DNA from: Actinomadura terrae
GTDB lineage: Bacteria; Actinomycetota; Actinomycetes; Streptosporangiales; Streptosporangiaceae
Assembly (NCBI RefSeq): GCF_022751215.1
Contig: NZ_JAICDG010000001.1
Span: 930,001 to 994,000 of the forward strand
Direction: 5' to 3'
DNA length: 64,000 nt
Shown: piece after piece, positions 7,923-20,430 of the stretch
How the letters are laid out: each line of letters opens with the position of its first letter
How positions within the stretch are numbered: position 1 is the first letter of the stretch
The notes under the pieces: model-generated
Seen by the model: the letters and a program-made list of their open reading frames with translations, nothing else
Databases searched by the model: none
What the model was told of the DNA's origin: nothing
Made by a program: the position numbers and the translations under genes

Positions 7923-9134
7923 TCAGGCGGCCACGGGCTCGGCCTCGGCCTCGGCTCCCGCCACCGCCGCCTCGGAGGAGTGGGCCGCGACGTCCACGTC
8001 CATCCGCAGCGGGACGAACCGCGCGCCCGCCGAGATCAGCAGCGCGAGCACGACGACCACGCCGACGCCGACCCGCAGCGACGTCGCGTCCGACAGGAAC
8101 CCGACGACGACCGGGCCGAGCAGCAGCCCGCCGTAGCCCATCGCGCCGACCTGCGCGACCGCCGCCGCCGGGCGCTCGGGGTCGGCGGTGCCCGCCAGCG
8201 AGATCGTGGTCGGGACGACGGCGCAGACCACGAGGCCCGTCGCGAAGAACCCGGCGATGGCGACCTGCGGCACGGGCGCGAGCACGACCACGGTCATGCC
8301 GAGCGCGGTGCCGAGGCCGGCGCCGACCAGCAGCCGCCGGGTGCCGAGCCGCATCCGGACGCGGTCGCCGACCAGCCGGCCGAGCAGCATCGCCAGCTCG
8401 AACATCGGGTAGCCGAGCGCGGCGACGGCCTGCGTCGCGCCGAGCTCGTCGTGCAGCAGCAGGCCGCTCCAGTCGGCGATCGAGCCCTCGGTCATGAACG
8501 CGATGAACGCGAGGGCGCCGATCAGGTAGACGGCGACGGGCATGCGGCGCGCCTCGCGTCCCGTCCCGGACGCGGCGGGCGCGGCGGGGTCGGGCAGGTA
8601 GGTGCGGCCGAGCGCGAGACCGGCGGGCAGCGTGAGCAGCGCGGCGGCGAGGACGGTGGCGGTGAAGCCGAGCCCGGCGGCGGCGGTGGCGACGCCGAAC
8701 AGCCCGCCGCTCATCGCGCCGACGCACCAGCCCGCGTGCATCCCGCTCATGATCGACCGCCGGTACGCCCGCTCGACGACGCTGCCCTGCGCGTTCATCG
8801 CGATATCGGTGATCCCGAACGTCATGCCGAACAGCGCGACGGCGCCGAGCAGCACCGTGTAGGTGGGGGCCAGCGCGACCCCGGCGTAGGACAGCGCGGT
8901 CAGCGGCAGCGCGAGGCGCAGCGTGGCGCGGCTCCCGGCGCGGCCCATCACGCCGCGCAGCGCCTGCATGGCGACGATGGCGCCGACGCCCCAGACGAGG
9001 ACGACGATGCCGATCTCGCTCTCGTTCGTCCCGAACTTGCTCGCCAGGGCGGGCATGCGGGCGACCCACACTCCGGTCAGCAGGCCGGCCAGCGCGAACG
9101 TGAGAAACGTTCCCGTACGGGCACGGAACAGCAT
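7923..9134 (-). CDS. MFS transporter (YbjJ-like)
   Basis: A 403-residue major facilitator with about 12 hydrophobic segments. The first loop carries [15 protein letters not shown] and later [24 protein letters not shown], the pattern of the YbjJ-like branch of proton-driven efflux proteins. It is transcribed away from, and 126 bases downstream of, the TetR gene on the same strand, so it is the likely target of that regulator. Cargo unknown. Confidence 0.85.
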   Translation of the reverse strand: MLFRARTGTFLTFALAGLLTGVWVARMPALASKFGTNESEIGIVVLVWGVGAIVAMQALRGVMGRAGSRATLRLALPLTALSYAGVALAPTYTVLLGAVALFGMTFGITDIAMNAQGSVVERAYRRSIMSGMHAGWCVGAMSGGLFGVATAAAGLGFTATVLAAALLTLPAGLALGRTYLPDPAAPAASGTGREARRMPVAVYLIGALAFIAFMTEGSIADWSGLLLHDELGATQAVAALGYPMFELAMLLGRLVGDRVRMRLGTRRLLVGAGLGTALGMTVVVLAPVPQVAIAGFFATGLVVCAVVPTTISLAGTADPERPAAAVAQVGAMGYGGLLLGPVVVGFLSDATSLRVGVGVVVVLALLISAGARFVPLRMDVDVAAHSSEAAVAGAEAEAEPVAA

Positions 9135-9260
9135 TGTTCACCTCTTTCTGGGCGCGTGGGGCCGGGGGCCCCTGGGGGGATCGAGACGTCGTGATGGGGT
9201 CCACGGGGCGACCGTGGAGCGCTCCAAACCAGGAGGGCCCGGACGGTGCGGAAGGTCGCG

Positions 9261-9797
9261 TCAGACGCGGGCCGGTGCCGGCTCCAGCAGGGCCAGCAGG
9301 CGGGCCCTCAGCTCGGCGAGCTGGGCCTCGTCGTAGAGGTCGGGGGCGTGGCTCACCACTTCCCACAGCCCCTCGACCGCCAGCCGGACGACCTGCGCGG
9401 CGCACGGGTCGGGGTCCTCGCCGGGGTCGCGGCCGTGCCAGCGGCGCATGGCCTCGTTCATCGGCTCGGCCTGCCCGGGATCGGCGGCGGCGGCGCTGAT
9501 CGCCGACCATCGCCGGTGGGTGCGCGCCTCGCCGGTGAGGATCTCGAACGTGGCCTCGACGTAGGCGCGGGTGTAGGAGCCGGGGGAGCCGTCGTCGTAG
9601 GACGCGATGAGCGCGTCGAACTCCTCGATGGTCCGCGCGACCATCGCCGCGACGAGCGCGTCCTTGGTGGCGAAGTGGTAGAGCAGCCCGCCCTTGCTGA
9701 CGCCGGCGCGGTCGGCGACCGCGGCGAGCGTCAACGCCTGCGAACCGTGCTCGAAGAGCACGGTTTCGGCGGCGTCGAGCAGAGCTTCCCTCGTCAT
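9261..9797 (-). CDS. TetR-family transcriptional repressor
   Basis: A 178-residue regulator. The N-terminal helix-turn-helix reads [21 protein letters not shown] with ATKDALV next, diagnostic of TetR proteins; the helical remainder is the ligand-binding and dimer domain. The ATG has TACAGT eight bases upstream on the minus strand, so the transcript is probably leaderless, and that -10 box is overlapped by the inverted repeat at 9807-9828. It probably represses itself and the MFS gene behind it. Confidence 0.88.
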   Translation of the reverse strand: MTREALLDAAETVLFEHGSQALTLAAVADRAGVSKGGLLYHFATKDALVAAMVARTIEEFDALIASYDDGSPGSYTRAYVEATFEILTGEARTHRRWSAISAAAADPGQAEPMNEAMRRWHGRDPGEDPDPCAAQVVRLAVEGLWEVVSHAPDLYDEAQLAELRARLLALLEPAPARV

Positions 9798-9806
9798 GGC
9801 GCCCTA

Positions 9807-9828
9807 CTGTACCGGCTGGACGGTACAG
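9807..9828. promoter_or_regulatory. TetR operator: 8-bp inverted repeat
   Basis: CTGTACCG (9807-9814), six bases, CGGTACAG (9821-9828), a perfect dyad. One arm contributes the -10 box of the TetR gene, whose ATG is nine bases away. The divergent cysteine desulfurase gene starts about 50 bases on the other side, so its transcription could also be touched. Confidence 0.7.
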
Positions 9829-9865
9829 CTGTCGAGCCGCGGCTGGACCGGGCCCCGCGCGCGGC

Positions 9866-9871
9866 TACTGT
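9866..9871 (+). promoter_or_regulatory. -10 box of a leaderless cysteine desulfurase transcript
   Basis: TACTGT lies seven bases before GTG 9879, the spacing that puts the transcription start on the start codon. Confidence 0.45.
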
Positions 9872-9878
9872 TGGGGTC

Positions 9879-11057
9879 GTGGTGACCTACCTCGACCATG
9901 CGGCGACGACCCCGATGCTGCCGGAGGCCATCGAGGCGATGACGGCGGAACTGCGCGCGCTCGGCAACCCGTCCTCGCTGCACGCGGCGGGCCGCCGGGC
10001 CCGCCGGGTGGTGGAGGAGTCCCGCGAGATCATCGCCGAGGCGTTCGGCGCGCGCCCGAGCGAGGTCGTGTTCACCTCGGGCGGCACCGAGGCCGACAAC
10101 CTCGCCGTGAAGGGCGTGTTCTGGGCCCGCCGCGACGCCGACCCGGCCCGCACCCGCGTGCTGGTCGGGGCCGTCGAGCACCACGCCGTGCTGGACGCGG
10201 CGCGCTGGCTCGCCGACCACGAGGGCGCCGAGGTCGAGTGGATCCCGGTGGACGGGCTCGGGCGCGTCCGCCCCGAGGCGCTGCGCGAGGCCCTCGGCAC
10301 CGGCGCGGACGTGGCGCTCGCCACGGTCATGTGGGCGAACAACGAGGTCGGCACCGTCCAGCCGGTGGCCGAGCTGGCGGCGCTCGCGCGCGAGCACGGC
10401 GTGCCGTTCCACACCGACGCCGTCCAGGCGGCGGGGGCGCTGCCGGTCGGGTTCGCGGCGAGCGGCGTCCAATCGCTCGCGCTCACCGGCCACAAGATCG
10501 GCGGCCCGATCGGGGTCGGCGCGCTGCTGCTGGCCAAGCCGCGCGAGCCGCTGTACCTCGACCCGGTGCCGCTGCTGCACGGCGGCGGGCAGGAGCGCGA
10601 CGTCCGGTCCGGGACGCTCGACGCCCCGGCCATCGCCGGGTTCGCCGCCGCCGTCCAGACCGCCGTCCGGCGCCGCGACGCCGAGGCCGCGCGGGTCGCC
10701 GAGCTGCGCGACCGGCTCGTCGAGGCCGTGCGCGCGGCCGTCCCCGACGCGATTCTGAACGGCGACCCGCGCGACCGCCTCCCCGGCAACGCCCACTTCT
10801 CCTTCCCCGGCTGTGAGGGCGACGCGCTGCTCATGCTCCTGGACGCGCAGGGCATCGCGTGCTCGACCGGGTCCGCGTGCTCGGCCGGGGTGTCGCAGCC
10901 CAGCCACGTCCTCATGGCGATGGACACCGGGGCGGAGCGCGCGCGGGGCTCGCTCCGCTTCACCCTCGGCCACACCTCCACCGAGGCGGACGTCAAGGCC
11001 CTCGCCGACGCCATCGGACCGGTCGTGGAGCGCGCCCGCCGGGCGGGCCTGACCTAA
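9879..11057 (+). CDS. Cysteine desulfurase (IscS/NifS class I-like)
   Basis: A 392-residue PLP enzyme that removes sulfur from L-cysteine and carries it as an enzyme persulfide. The start [17 protein letters not shown] is typical. His101 (VEHHAV), Asp180 (FHTDAVQ), PLP Lys206 (LTGHKIGGP) and the persulfide Cys334 in [10 protein letters not shown] are all present. Two GTG codons (9879, 9882) can serve as start; the TACTGT box favours the first. mnmA lies about 2 kb downstream on the same strand, with a DUF1206 gene and an opposed gene between, so the desulfurase probably supplies sulfur for tRNA 2-thiouridine, as well as Fe-S clusters. Confidence 0.92.
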   Translation: MVTYLDHAATTPMLPEAIEAMTAELRALGNPSSLHAAGRRARRVVEESREIIAEAFGARPSEVVFTSGGTEADNLAVKGVFWARRDADPARTRVLVGAVEHHAVLDAARWLADHEGAEVEWIPVDGLGRVRPEALREALGTGADVALATVMWANNEVGTVQPVAELAALAREHGVPFHTDAVQAAGALPVGFAASGVQSLALTGHKIGGPIGVGALLLAKPREPLYLDPVPLLHGGGQERDVRSGTLDAPAIAGFAAAVQTAVRRRDAEAARVAELRDRLVEAVRAAVPDAILNGDPRDRLPGNAHFSFPGCEGDALLMLLDAQGIACSTGSACSAGVSQPSHVLMAMDTGAERARGSLRFTLGHTSTEADVKALADAIGPVVERARRAGLT

Positions 11058-11114
11058 CGCGTGGTTTTACCTTCCGGTGGGCGGGGACAGAGTCGCCGTC
11101 AAGGAGGGGCGGCG

Positions 11115-11954
11115 ATGGGCGAGACAACAGTAGAACGTGTCGGACGGAAGGCCGCGGGCCATCCGGGGTTCCACTACATGACCCGGGGCGGGCTCGTCGC
11201 GCGCGGGCTCCTGTACCTGCTCATCGGCTGGCTGGCGCTCCAGGTCGCGTTCGGTGACGGCGGCGGCAAGGAGGCGGACCGCACGGGCGCGCTCCAGGCC
11301 GTCGCGGAGAAGCCGGGCGGGCCGGTCGTGCTGTGGCTGATGGCGGCCGGGTTCGTGGCGCTCACGCTCTGGCAGGGGGCCGAGGCGCTGTACGGGCGTC
11401 CCGTCCCGGACGGGGACAAGCCGAGGAAGCGGCTCGCCTCCGCCGCGCGCGGCGTCATCTACTTCGCCGGGTTCGTGGCGACGGTCGCGTTCCTGCTGGG
11501 GGGCGGGGGAGAGTCCAGCGACAAGCAGTCCAAGACGTACACCGCGCGGGTGATGGAGGAGCCGGGCGGCCGCTGGCTGATCCTGGCGATCGGCGCGGGC
11601 TTCGTGGTGTGGGGCGCGGTCGTCGTGGTGGGCGCCGTCCGCCGCTCGTTCCTGGACGAGCTGACCGGGATGGGCCCGGCGGCGCGGCGGATCGTCCAGC
11701 CGCTCGGCGTGGTCGGGAACCTGGCGCGCGGCCTGGTCGGCGGCGGCGTCGGGGTCTTCCTCGGCTACGCGGCGCTCAGCTTCGAGCCGGACAAGGCCCA
11801 GGGGCTGGACGGCACGCTCCGCGAGTTCGCCGACACCCCCGCCGGGGTCTGGGGACTGGTCGCCGTCGCCGCGGGCGTCCTCGTCTTCGGCCTCTACTGC
11901 TTCTGCGAGGCGCGCTGGCGCAAGGTGGAGGCCGTCCCCCGGCACCGCCGCTAG
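11115..11954 (+). CDS. DUF1206 membrane protein
   Basis: A 279-residue protein with six hydrophobic helices arranged as three pairs, each pair opening with a GF/ARG-type motif (HYMTRGGLVARGLLYLLIGW, then AARGVIYFAGF, then NLARGLVGGGVG). This matches DUF1206, an actinobacterial/cyanobacterial membrane family of unknown function. The ATG at 11115 has a near-perfect AAGGAGG seven bases upstream, which decides the start over the longer reading. It follows the cysteine desulfurase gene by 57 bases and ends seven bases from the opposed next gene. Confidence 0.85.
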   Translation: MGETTVERVGRKAAGHPGFHYMTRGGLVARGLLYLLIGWLALQVAFGDGGGKEADRTGALQAVAEKPGGPVVLWLMAAGFVALTLWQGAEALYGRPVPDGDKPRKRLASAARGVIYFAGFVATVAFLLGGGGESSDKQSKTYTARVMEEPGGRWLILAIGAGFVVWGAVVVVGAVRRSFLDELTGMGPAARRIVQPLGVVGNLARGLVGGGVGVFLGYAALSFEPDKAQGLDGTLREFADTPAGVWGLVAVAAGVLVFGLYCFCEARWRKVEAVPRHRR

Positions 11955-11961
11955 GACGCGA

Positions 11962-13038
11962 TCAGGGCCGGTAGGGGGCGAACGCGCGCCAGCCGGGGTC
12001 GTTGGTCGAGGCCACCTTGGCCTTGCCCTCCGTCCAGGCGGCGGCGAGCTGGTCCAGCTCACCGATCACGCCGGAGTCGGGGTCGGCGTACAGGTGGAAC
12101 ACCCGCAGGCCGTCCCCGGTCTCCCGCACGGCCAGCACCGCCCGGTCGCCGAGCTTGGTCAGCTTCTTCTCGAACGCGCGCAGCGCGCCCGCCGACGGCT
12201 CCACCGGCAGCCGGTCGGGGTTGCTGTTGGCGTACGGGACGGTGATCGCCACGTGCAGGTCGCAGAGCGGGTAGTCCTGCCGGTGCAGCGGGAACCGGGC
12301 GCCGAGGCGCTTGGGGTGGCCGCGCGGCGTCCGGCCCTCGCCGGTCAGCCACGCGGGCTCGGCGAACGGCTCGGCCACCTGCTCGACGACGGCGGGCAGC
12401 ATCGAGGGCGGCAGCGAGTCGATCGGGGTCTCGATCGCGATCGACACCTCGCCGATCCAGCGGGCGACGTCGTCCTCGCCGAGGGCCCAGTCCAGGACGT
12501 GCAGGGCCACCTGGAGCTGCTGCTCCTCCGACACGAACAGGAAGTCGGGGTGGTAGGCGCTGATGTGGACGCGGGCCCGGTCGGTGTCGGCGCGCATGCC
12601 GAGCCGCACGTACTCCAGGTCGAACTCGTGGTCGCCGAGGACGAGGTCCTGCGAGAGCATCTCGGGGTCGGCCTGCCGCGCGGGGTGGAACGTCCAGCCG
12701 CCGGCCGCCGCCCCGGACGGCGCGGCCCGGAACCAGCGCTCGGCCACGCCGCGCAGCTCCGGGTCGCCGCCACCGGTCACGGTCAGCGAGGGCGCGCGGT
12801 CGTCCGAGCCGCCGATCTCCCACTGGAGCTCGGGATGGACCTTGCGGACGCGGCGCGACAGCTCCTCGATCGTGTCGGCCGAGAGCCCCTCGCCGGGCAC
12901 GCCGGGCTCGGGCTGCTCGGGCCCGGCCGCCAGCGACGCCTCGATCGTCGGACGCGCCTGGCCCCACCAGTCCCAGAACTCGGCGATCGCGGGCGGTACG
13001 GCGGCGGGCGTGTCGCGCGGACGGCGGAAGATTCCCAC
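11962..13038 (-). CDS. Unrecognised conserved-type protein
   Basis: I do not recognise this family. From GTG 13038 it has 358 residues, no signal peptide and no membrane helix. It begins with a basic patch (VGIFRRPRD), then an acidic, Trp-rich segment (IAEFWDWWGQARPTIEASL), and has regular alternating polar/hydrophobic stretches (HEFDLEYVRLGMRADTDR; ALHVLDWALGEDDVARWIGE; CDLHVAITVPYANSNPD), suggesting a soluble mixed alpha/beta protein. GTG 13038 is preferred because AAGGAAGAG lies just upstream; an in-frame ATG at 13098 would add 20 basic residues. It sits convergent to the DUF1206 gene and divergent from mnmA. Confidence 0.7.
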   Translation of the reverse strand: MGIFRRPRDTPAAVPPAIAEFWDWWGQARPTIEASLAAGPEQPEPGVPGEGLSADTIEELSRRVRKVHPELQWEIGGSDDRAPSLTVTGGGDPELRGVAERWFRAAPSGAAAGGWTFHPARQADPEMLSQDLVLGDHEFDLEYVRLGMRADTDRARVHISAYHPDFLFVSEEQQLQVALHVLDWALGEDDVARWIGEVSIAIETPIDSLPPSMLPAVVEQVAEPFAEPAWLTGEGRTPRGHPKRLGARFPLHRQDYPLCDLHVAITVPYANSNPDRLPVEPSAGALRAFEKKLTKLGDRAVLAVRETGDGLRVFHLYADPDSGVIGELDQLAAAWTEGKAKVASTNDPGWRAFAPYRP

Positions 13039-13214
13039 CTGTCGTCTCTTCCTTGTCGTGGCGGCTGCGGGCCCCCTCTCCGGAGCCCGCCCCGTCACCT
13101 TACGCGAGCCGCCGCACCCGCGCGCCTGTCGCCGGTCAGGCCGCCGATCTTCCGCCGGGCCGGGCGGGAACCGCGTCGCGGCGCCGGGTCGGCGGCGCGT
13201 AGGCTCGAAGGACT

Positions 13215-14336
13215 ATGACTCTGCGCGTACTCGCCGCCATGTCGGGCGGCGTCGACTCCGCCGTGGCCGCCGCACGCGCCGCCGAGGCCGGGCACGACGT
13301 CACGGGCGTCCACATGGCGCTGTCCAGCAATCCGCAGTCCTACCGGACGGGCGCGCGCGGCTGCTGCACGCTGGAGGACTCCCGCGACGCGCGCCGCGCC
13401 GCCGACGTGATCGGCATCCCGTTCTACGTGTGGGACCTCGCCGAGCGCTTCCACCGGGACGTCGTCGAGGACTTCGTCAGCGAGTACGCGGCGGGCCGCA
13501 CCCCGAACCCGTGCCTGCGCTGCAACGAGAAGATCAAGTTCGCGGCGCTGCTGGACCGCGCGCTCGCGCTCGGGTTCGACGCCGTCTGCACCGGCCACTA
13601 CGCCCGGCTGGACGGCGGCGTCCTGCGGCGCGGTGTCGACCACGGCAAGGACCAGTCCTACGTGCTGGCCGTCTGCACGCCCGAGCAGCTCGCGCACGCG
13701 CTGTTCCCGCTCGGCGACACGACCAAGGCCGACATCCGCCGGGAGGCGGAGCGGCGCGGCCTCCAGGTGGCCGACAAGCCCGACAGCCACGACATCTGCT
13801 TCATCGCCGACGGCGACACCCGGGGCTTCCTCGCCGAGCGGCTCGGCACGTCCCCCGGGGCCGTCCTCGACACCGCGGGCAACCGGGTCGGCGAGCACGA
13901 CGGCGCGTACGCGTACACGGTCGGGCAGCGCAAGGGCCTGCGGCTCGGCACCCCGGCGCCGGACGGGCGCCCCCGCTACGTCCTCGACATCTCCCCGGTG
14001 GACAACACCGTGACCGTCGGGCCGCGCGAGGCGCTCGACGTCCACGAGATCACCGGCGAGCGTCCGGTGTGGCTGAGCGAGGCGCCCGACGGCTCGGCCT
14101 CCTGTGGGGGGACGACCCCCCACACCCCCCGGAACGGCCCTTTCTCGTGCCACGTCCAGCTTCGCGCCCATGGCGAGGTGCACGCCTGCACGGCCGAGCT
14201 TGTCGGCGACGAGCTGCGGATCACCCTGGAGCGTCCCGCGCGCGGCGTGGCGAGCGGCCAGGCGGCCGTCCTGTACCAGGGCGACCGCGTTCTGGGCTCC
14301 GCGACGATCGCCGCGACCGTCGGCGCCGGCGTGTGA
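13215..14336 (+). CDS. mnmA: tRNA-uridine 2-sulfurtransferase MnmA (TrmU)
   Basis: A 373-residue enzyme making the s2U modification at position 34 of tRNA(Lys/Glu/Gln). It adenylates the uridine with the PP-loop SGGVDS (10-15) and transfers sulfur through Cys100 (TPNPCLRCN) and Cys195 ([10 protein letters not shown]). [12 protein letters not shown] is also typical. The C-terminal beta-barrel has an unusual insert of about 20 residues at 293-312 ([16 protein letters not shown]) before QLRAHG, encoded by a G/C-run hairpin. The ATG is 22 bases from a MetE-like gene on the other side. tRNA-Glu and tRNA-Gln, likely substrates, are encoded at 55 kb. Confidence 0.93.
   Translation: MTLRVLAAMSGGVDSAVAAARAAEAGHDVTGVHMALSSNPQSYRTGARGCCTLEDSRDARRAADVIGIPFYVWDLAERFHRDVVEDFVSEYAAGRTPNPCLRCNEKIKFAALLDRALALGFDAVCTGHYARLDGGVLRRGVDHGKDQSYVLAVCTPEQLAHALFPLGDTTKADIRREAERRGLQVADKPDSHDICFIADGDTRGFLAERLGTSPGAVLDTAGNRVGEHDGAYAYTVGQRKGLRLGTPAPDGRPRYVLDISPVDNTVTVGPREALDVHEITGERPVWLSEAPDGSASCGGTTPHTPRNGPFSCHVQLRAHGEVHACTAELVGDELRITLERPARGVASGQAAVLYQGDRVLGSATIAATVGAGV
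14103..14130. repeat. G/C-run hairpin repeat, copy 1 (inside mnmA)
   Basis: TGTGGGGGG (14103-14111), ACGA, CCCCCCACA (14116-14124) is a perfect 9-bp hairpin followed by another C-run (14125-14130). It matches copies at 17805 and 55423 in layout: G-run, CGR, C-run, three to four bases, C-run. Confidence 0.6.
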
Positions 14337-14345
14337 TCGCGCCGA

Positions 14346-17588
<3,243 letters not shown>

Positions 17589-17804
17589 CGAGATGTGAGT
17601 AAGGGGCCTGCTACCAGCGTTGCGTCACTCAGCGGTACCGCACAGCTACGAGTCGGCCGGGAGGGAAGGGGCGCCGAGCATAACGGAACGTGCGCAACCG
17701 GTTTCGCGAAGTTGAGCAAAGGCCGTACTCTCCCTCTCATCACGACCCACCTGAATGTTCGGACGAATCGCCCGGGGGCGTCCCCGAGGTCCGGGGCGTC
17801 CGCT

Positions 17805-17832
17805 CCCGGGGGACGGCCCCCCGAACCCCCCG
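17805..17832. repeat. G/C-run hairpin repeat, copy 2 (before the GGDEF-EAL gene)
   Basis: CCGGGGGACGGCCCCCCGAA followed by a six-C run, placed nine bases before the ATG at 17841. Same layout as the copies at 14103 and 55423. It could form a hairpin near the ribosome site (GAGG, 17832-17835). Confidence 0.55.
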
Positions 17833-17840
17833 AGGATGTG

Positions 17841-19958
17841 ATGAAGGACCCGAACAACACGCGGAACACGGCGCCACGCCGCGGCTCCCCGTTGTGGATC
17901 TACTTCGTCGTCGTCATCCTGCTCGGCGTCGCCGCCTGCGCCACGGCGTTCGCCGGGCTGACCGGCGCGGACCTGGACGCCCTCGCGCGCCAGCCCGTCT
18001 TCTGGATCCTCGGCTGCTTCATTGTGTTCGGGGAGCTGCGGCCGATCATCACGCCGGGGTCCACCGAGAACAACGGCGCCACCACCTCGACGACGTTCGC
18101 GTTCGCCGCGCTGCTGTACGCGGGGCTGCCGCTCGCCGCGACCCTCCAGGTCGTCGCCGTCGTCACCGCCGGGATCTTCCGCGGCCGCAGCCCGCACCGC
18201 ATCGCCTTCAACGCCGCGCAGTACACGCTCAGCCTCGCCGCCGCCCAGCTCGTGCTGGCGCTGGCGGGCGACATGGCCACCCCGACGCGGCTGTGGGTGC
18301 CCGACGGCGGCGACCTGCCCCTGATCGCGCTGGCCGGCGCGGTCTACTTCGGCTGCAACGACACCCTCGTCGGCTCCGCGATCGCGCTGCACGAGCGGGT
18401 CCCGCTGCTCAAGGCGCTGCGCTGGGACCTCGGCTACCAGGTCCTCGTCCACCTGGCGCTGCTCGGGCTCGCCCCGCTGATGGTCGTCGCGATGGACAGG
18501 TCCGCGGTGTTCGTCCCGCTGATCGTCCTGCCGTTCATCGCCGTGTACCTGAACGCGTCGGTGTCGGTGCGCCGCGAGCACCAGGCGCTGCACGACGTCC
18601 TGACCGGGCTGCCCAACCGCAAGCTGCTGACCGTCCGCACCGAGGAGGCGCTCGCCGAGGCGAGCGGCGCCGACCAGAGCCCGCCCCGCTGGTTCGGCCG
18701 TGCAGGCGCCCGGGCCCGCCGGGACGCCGCCGCCGAGCCCGAGAACCGCCGCGCCGGGCTGTTCCTGCTCGACCTCGACCGGTTCAAGGAGGTCAACGAC
18801 ACCCTCGGGCACGCCACCGGCGACCGGCTGCTCCAGCTCGTCGCGCACCGGCTCACCCACAGCGTCCGGCCGGGCGACCTCGTGGCGCGGCTCGGCGGCG
18901 ACGAGTTCGCGGTGCTGCTGCCCACCGTCCGGGACGAGGCCGCCGCCCGCGAGGTCGCCGCCCGGCTGCGCGCCGCGCTCGGCGAGCCCGTCCGGCTGGA
19001 CGGCATGTCGTTCGACCTGGAGGGCAGCGTCGGCATCGCGCTCTTCCCCGACCACGCGCAGGACTTCGAGCTGCTCCTCCAGCGCGCCGACGTCGCGATG
19101 TACAACGCCAAGGAAGGCCGCACCGGCGTCGAGGTCTACTCGCCCGGCAAGGACCGCAACTCCCCGGACCGGCTCAGCATTCTCGGCGACCTGCGCCGCG
19201 CCATCGACCGCTCCGAGCTGGAGCTGTTCTACCAGCCCAAGATCGCTCTGCGGGACAAGCAGCTCGTCGGCATGGAGGCGCTGCTGCGCTGGCGCCACCC
19301 CGACAAGGGCCTGCTGGAGCCCGAGGCGTTCCTGTCGATCGCCGAGCAGACCTACCTGATGCGCTCGATCACCCACTACGTCGTGGAGGCGGCGCTCGCG
19401 CAGACCGCCGCGTGGTGGCGCGAGGACCTCGCCGTCCAGGTCGCGGTGAACGCCTCCGGACGCGACCTGCTCGACACCGGCCTCACCGAGACGATCGAGG
19501 AGGGCCTGCTCTCGCACGGCCTGCCCGCCGCCGCGCTCCAACTGGAGATCACCGAGCGGATCCTGATGAACGAGCAGGCGTACGCGTCCGAGACCGTCCG
19601 CGCCCTCGCGGAGCTGGGCATCCCGCTCAGCCTGGACGACTTCGGCACCGGCTACTCCTCGCTCGTGCGGCTCAAGCGGCTCCCGGTCGAGGAGATCAAG
19701 ATCGACGCCTCGTTCGTGCGGCGGCTCACCGGCTCCTCCGACGACGCGGTGATCGTCCGCTCCATCGTCGACCTCGTCCGCACGCTCGGGCTGCGCTCGG
19801 TCGCCGAGGGCGTGGAGGACCCGCAGACCGCCCGGACGCTCCGCGAGATGGGCTGCGACGCGGCGCAGGGCTGGCACTTCGGCCGCCCCATGGACGCCGC
19901 CACCGCCACCGACTGGCTCCGGCGCCGGATGGAACGCGCGCCCGAACCAGCGGCCTGA
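17841..19958 (+). CDS. Membrane GGDEF-EAL protein (cyclic di-GMP turnover)
   Basis: A 705-residue protein. About 235 N-terminal residues form a membrane domain of six or so helices. A GGDEF domain follows with intact GGDEF (352-356) and LDLDRFKEVNDTLGHATGD, then an EAL domain with intact EAL (479-481), LEITERILMNE and LDDFGTGYSSLVRLK. Both diguanylate cyclase and phosphodiesterase motifs are complete, so either activity is possible. ATG 17841 (or GTG 17838) follows GAGG. A second, PAS-containing GGDEF-EAL gene lies at 27.1 kb. In actinomycetes cyclic di-GMP controls development; the signal sensed here is unknown. Confidence 0.92.
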   Translation: MKDPNNTRNTAPRRGSPLWIYFVVVILLGVAACATAFAGLTGADLDALARQPVFWILGCFIVFGELRPIITPGSTENNGATTSTTFAFAALLYAGLPLAATLQVVAVVTAGIFRGRSPHRIAFNAAQYTLSLAAAQLVLALAGDMATPTRLWVPDGGDLPLIALAGAVYFGCNDTLVGSAIALHERVPLLKALRWDLGYQVLVHLALLGLAPLMVVAMDRSAVFVPLIVLPFIAVYLNASVSVRREHQALHDVLTGLPNRKLLTVRTEEALAEASGADQSPPRWFGRAGARARRDAAAEPENRRAGLFLLDLDRFKEVNDTLGHATGDRLLQLVAHRLTHSVRPGDLVARLGGDEFAVLLPTVRDEAAAREVAARLRAALGEPVRLDGMSFDLEGSVGIALFPDHAQDFELLLQRADVAMYNAKEGRTGVEVYSPGKDRNSPDRLSILGDLRRAIDRSELELFYQPKIALRDKQLVGMEALLRWRHPDKGLLEPEAFLSIAEQTYLMRSITHYVVEAALAQTAAWWREDLAVQVAVNASGRDLLDTGLTETIEEGLLSHGLPAAALQLEITERILMNEQAYASETVRALAELGIPLSLDDFGTGYSSLVRLKRLPVEEIKIDASFVRRLTGSSDDAVIVRSIVDLVRTLGLRSVAEGVEDPQTARTLREMGCDAAQGWHFGRPMDAATATDWLRRRMERAPEPAA

Positions 19959-19989
19959 CAAATCCCCTTACGACGGGCAAGCCACCCGC

Positions 19990-19995
19990 TAAGAT
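19990..19995 (+). promoter_or_regulatory. -10 box of the small membrane protein gene
   Basis: TAAGAT lies eight bases before ATG 20004, consistent with a leaderless transcript. Confidence 0.4.
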
Positions 19996-20003
19996 CACTG
20001 TCC

Positions 20004-20348
20004 ATGAACAATGCCGCGCGCGGGGTAATCTTCGCCCTTTCCCTGATGGGAATAGCGCTCAGTTTCTTCATCACCGTGGACGCGCTGTCGGAAGAGGAGC
20101 AGTTCAGCGTCTACGACCTCGCCGGAGTGATCTTCGGGGGATTCGTCATCCTGGCGTGCGCGGTGTTCGGCGCGGCGGCCATGGCGAGCATGAAGCCCCC
20201 GGAGCCGAAGTCGGTGACGCTCCCGTACCAGCAGGGCGCCGTCCCGCCGCAGGGCCTTCCCTATCCGCAGCAGCACGCCCAGCAGCAGGCCCCGCAGCAG
20301 TACGCGCCGCCTCCACAGCAGTACGGGCAGCACCCGCGCCCGGAGTGA
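20004..20348 (+). CDS. Small two-helix membrane protein with Pro/Gln-rich tail
   Basis: 114 residues: helix 1 (about 7-25, GVIFALSLMGIALSFFITV), a short acidic loop (LSEEEQFSVYD), helix 2 (about 40-61), then a Pro/Gln/Tyr-rich tail (QQHAQQQAPQQYAPPPQQYG) likely disordered. Family not recognised. It has its own -10 box and lies 82 bases before gatC on the same strand. Confidence 0.75.
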   Translation: MNNAARGVIFALSLMGIALSFFITVDALSEEEQFSVYDLAGVIFGGFVILACAVFGAAAMASMKPPEPKSVTLPYQQGAVPPQGLPYPQQHAQQQAPQQYAPPPQQYGQHPRPE

Positions 20349-20385
20349 CGCGCCGCGATGCGGGCGGCGGCGGGCACGCGGCCCA

Positions 20386-20391
20386 TAGGAT
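20386..20391 (+). promoter_or_regulatory. -10 box of the gatC-gatA-(AAA-TOPRIM)-gatB transcript
   Basis: TAGGAT sits 39 bases before gatC ATG 20431, giving a short leader that holds the ribosome site GCAGGAA. No other clear promoter is seen before gatB. Confidence 0.45.
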
Positions 20392-20430
20392 GGCCGTGAA
20401 CCCACTTCATCGCAGGAACGGTTTCCCATC

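Noticed and set aside
9162..9180. Fourth copy of the G/C-run repeat between the MFS and TetR genes
   Set aside because: G- and C-runs are present, but the CGR centre and second C-run are missing; likely an ordinary hairpin.
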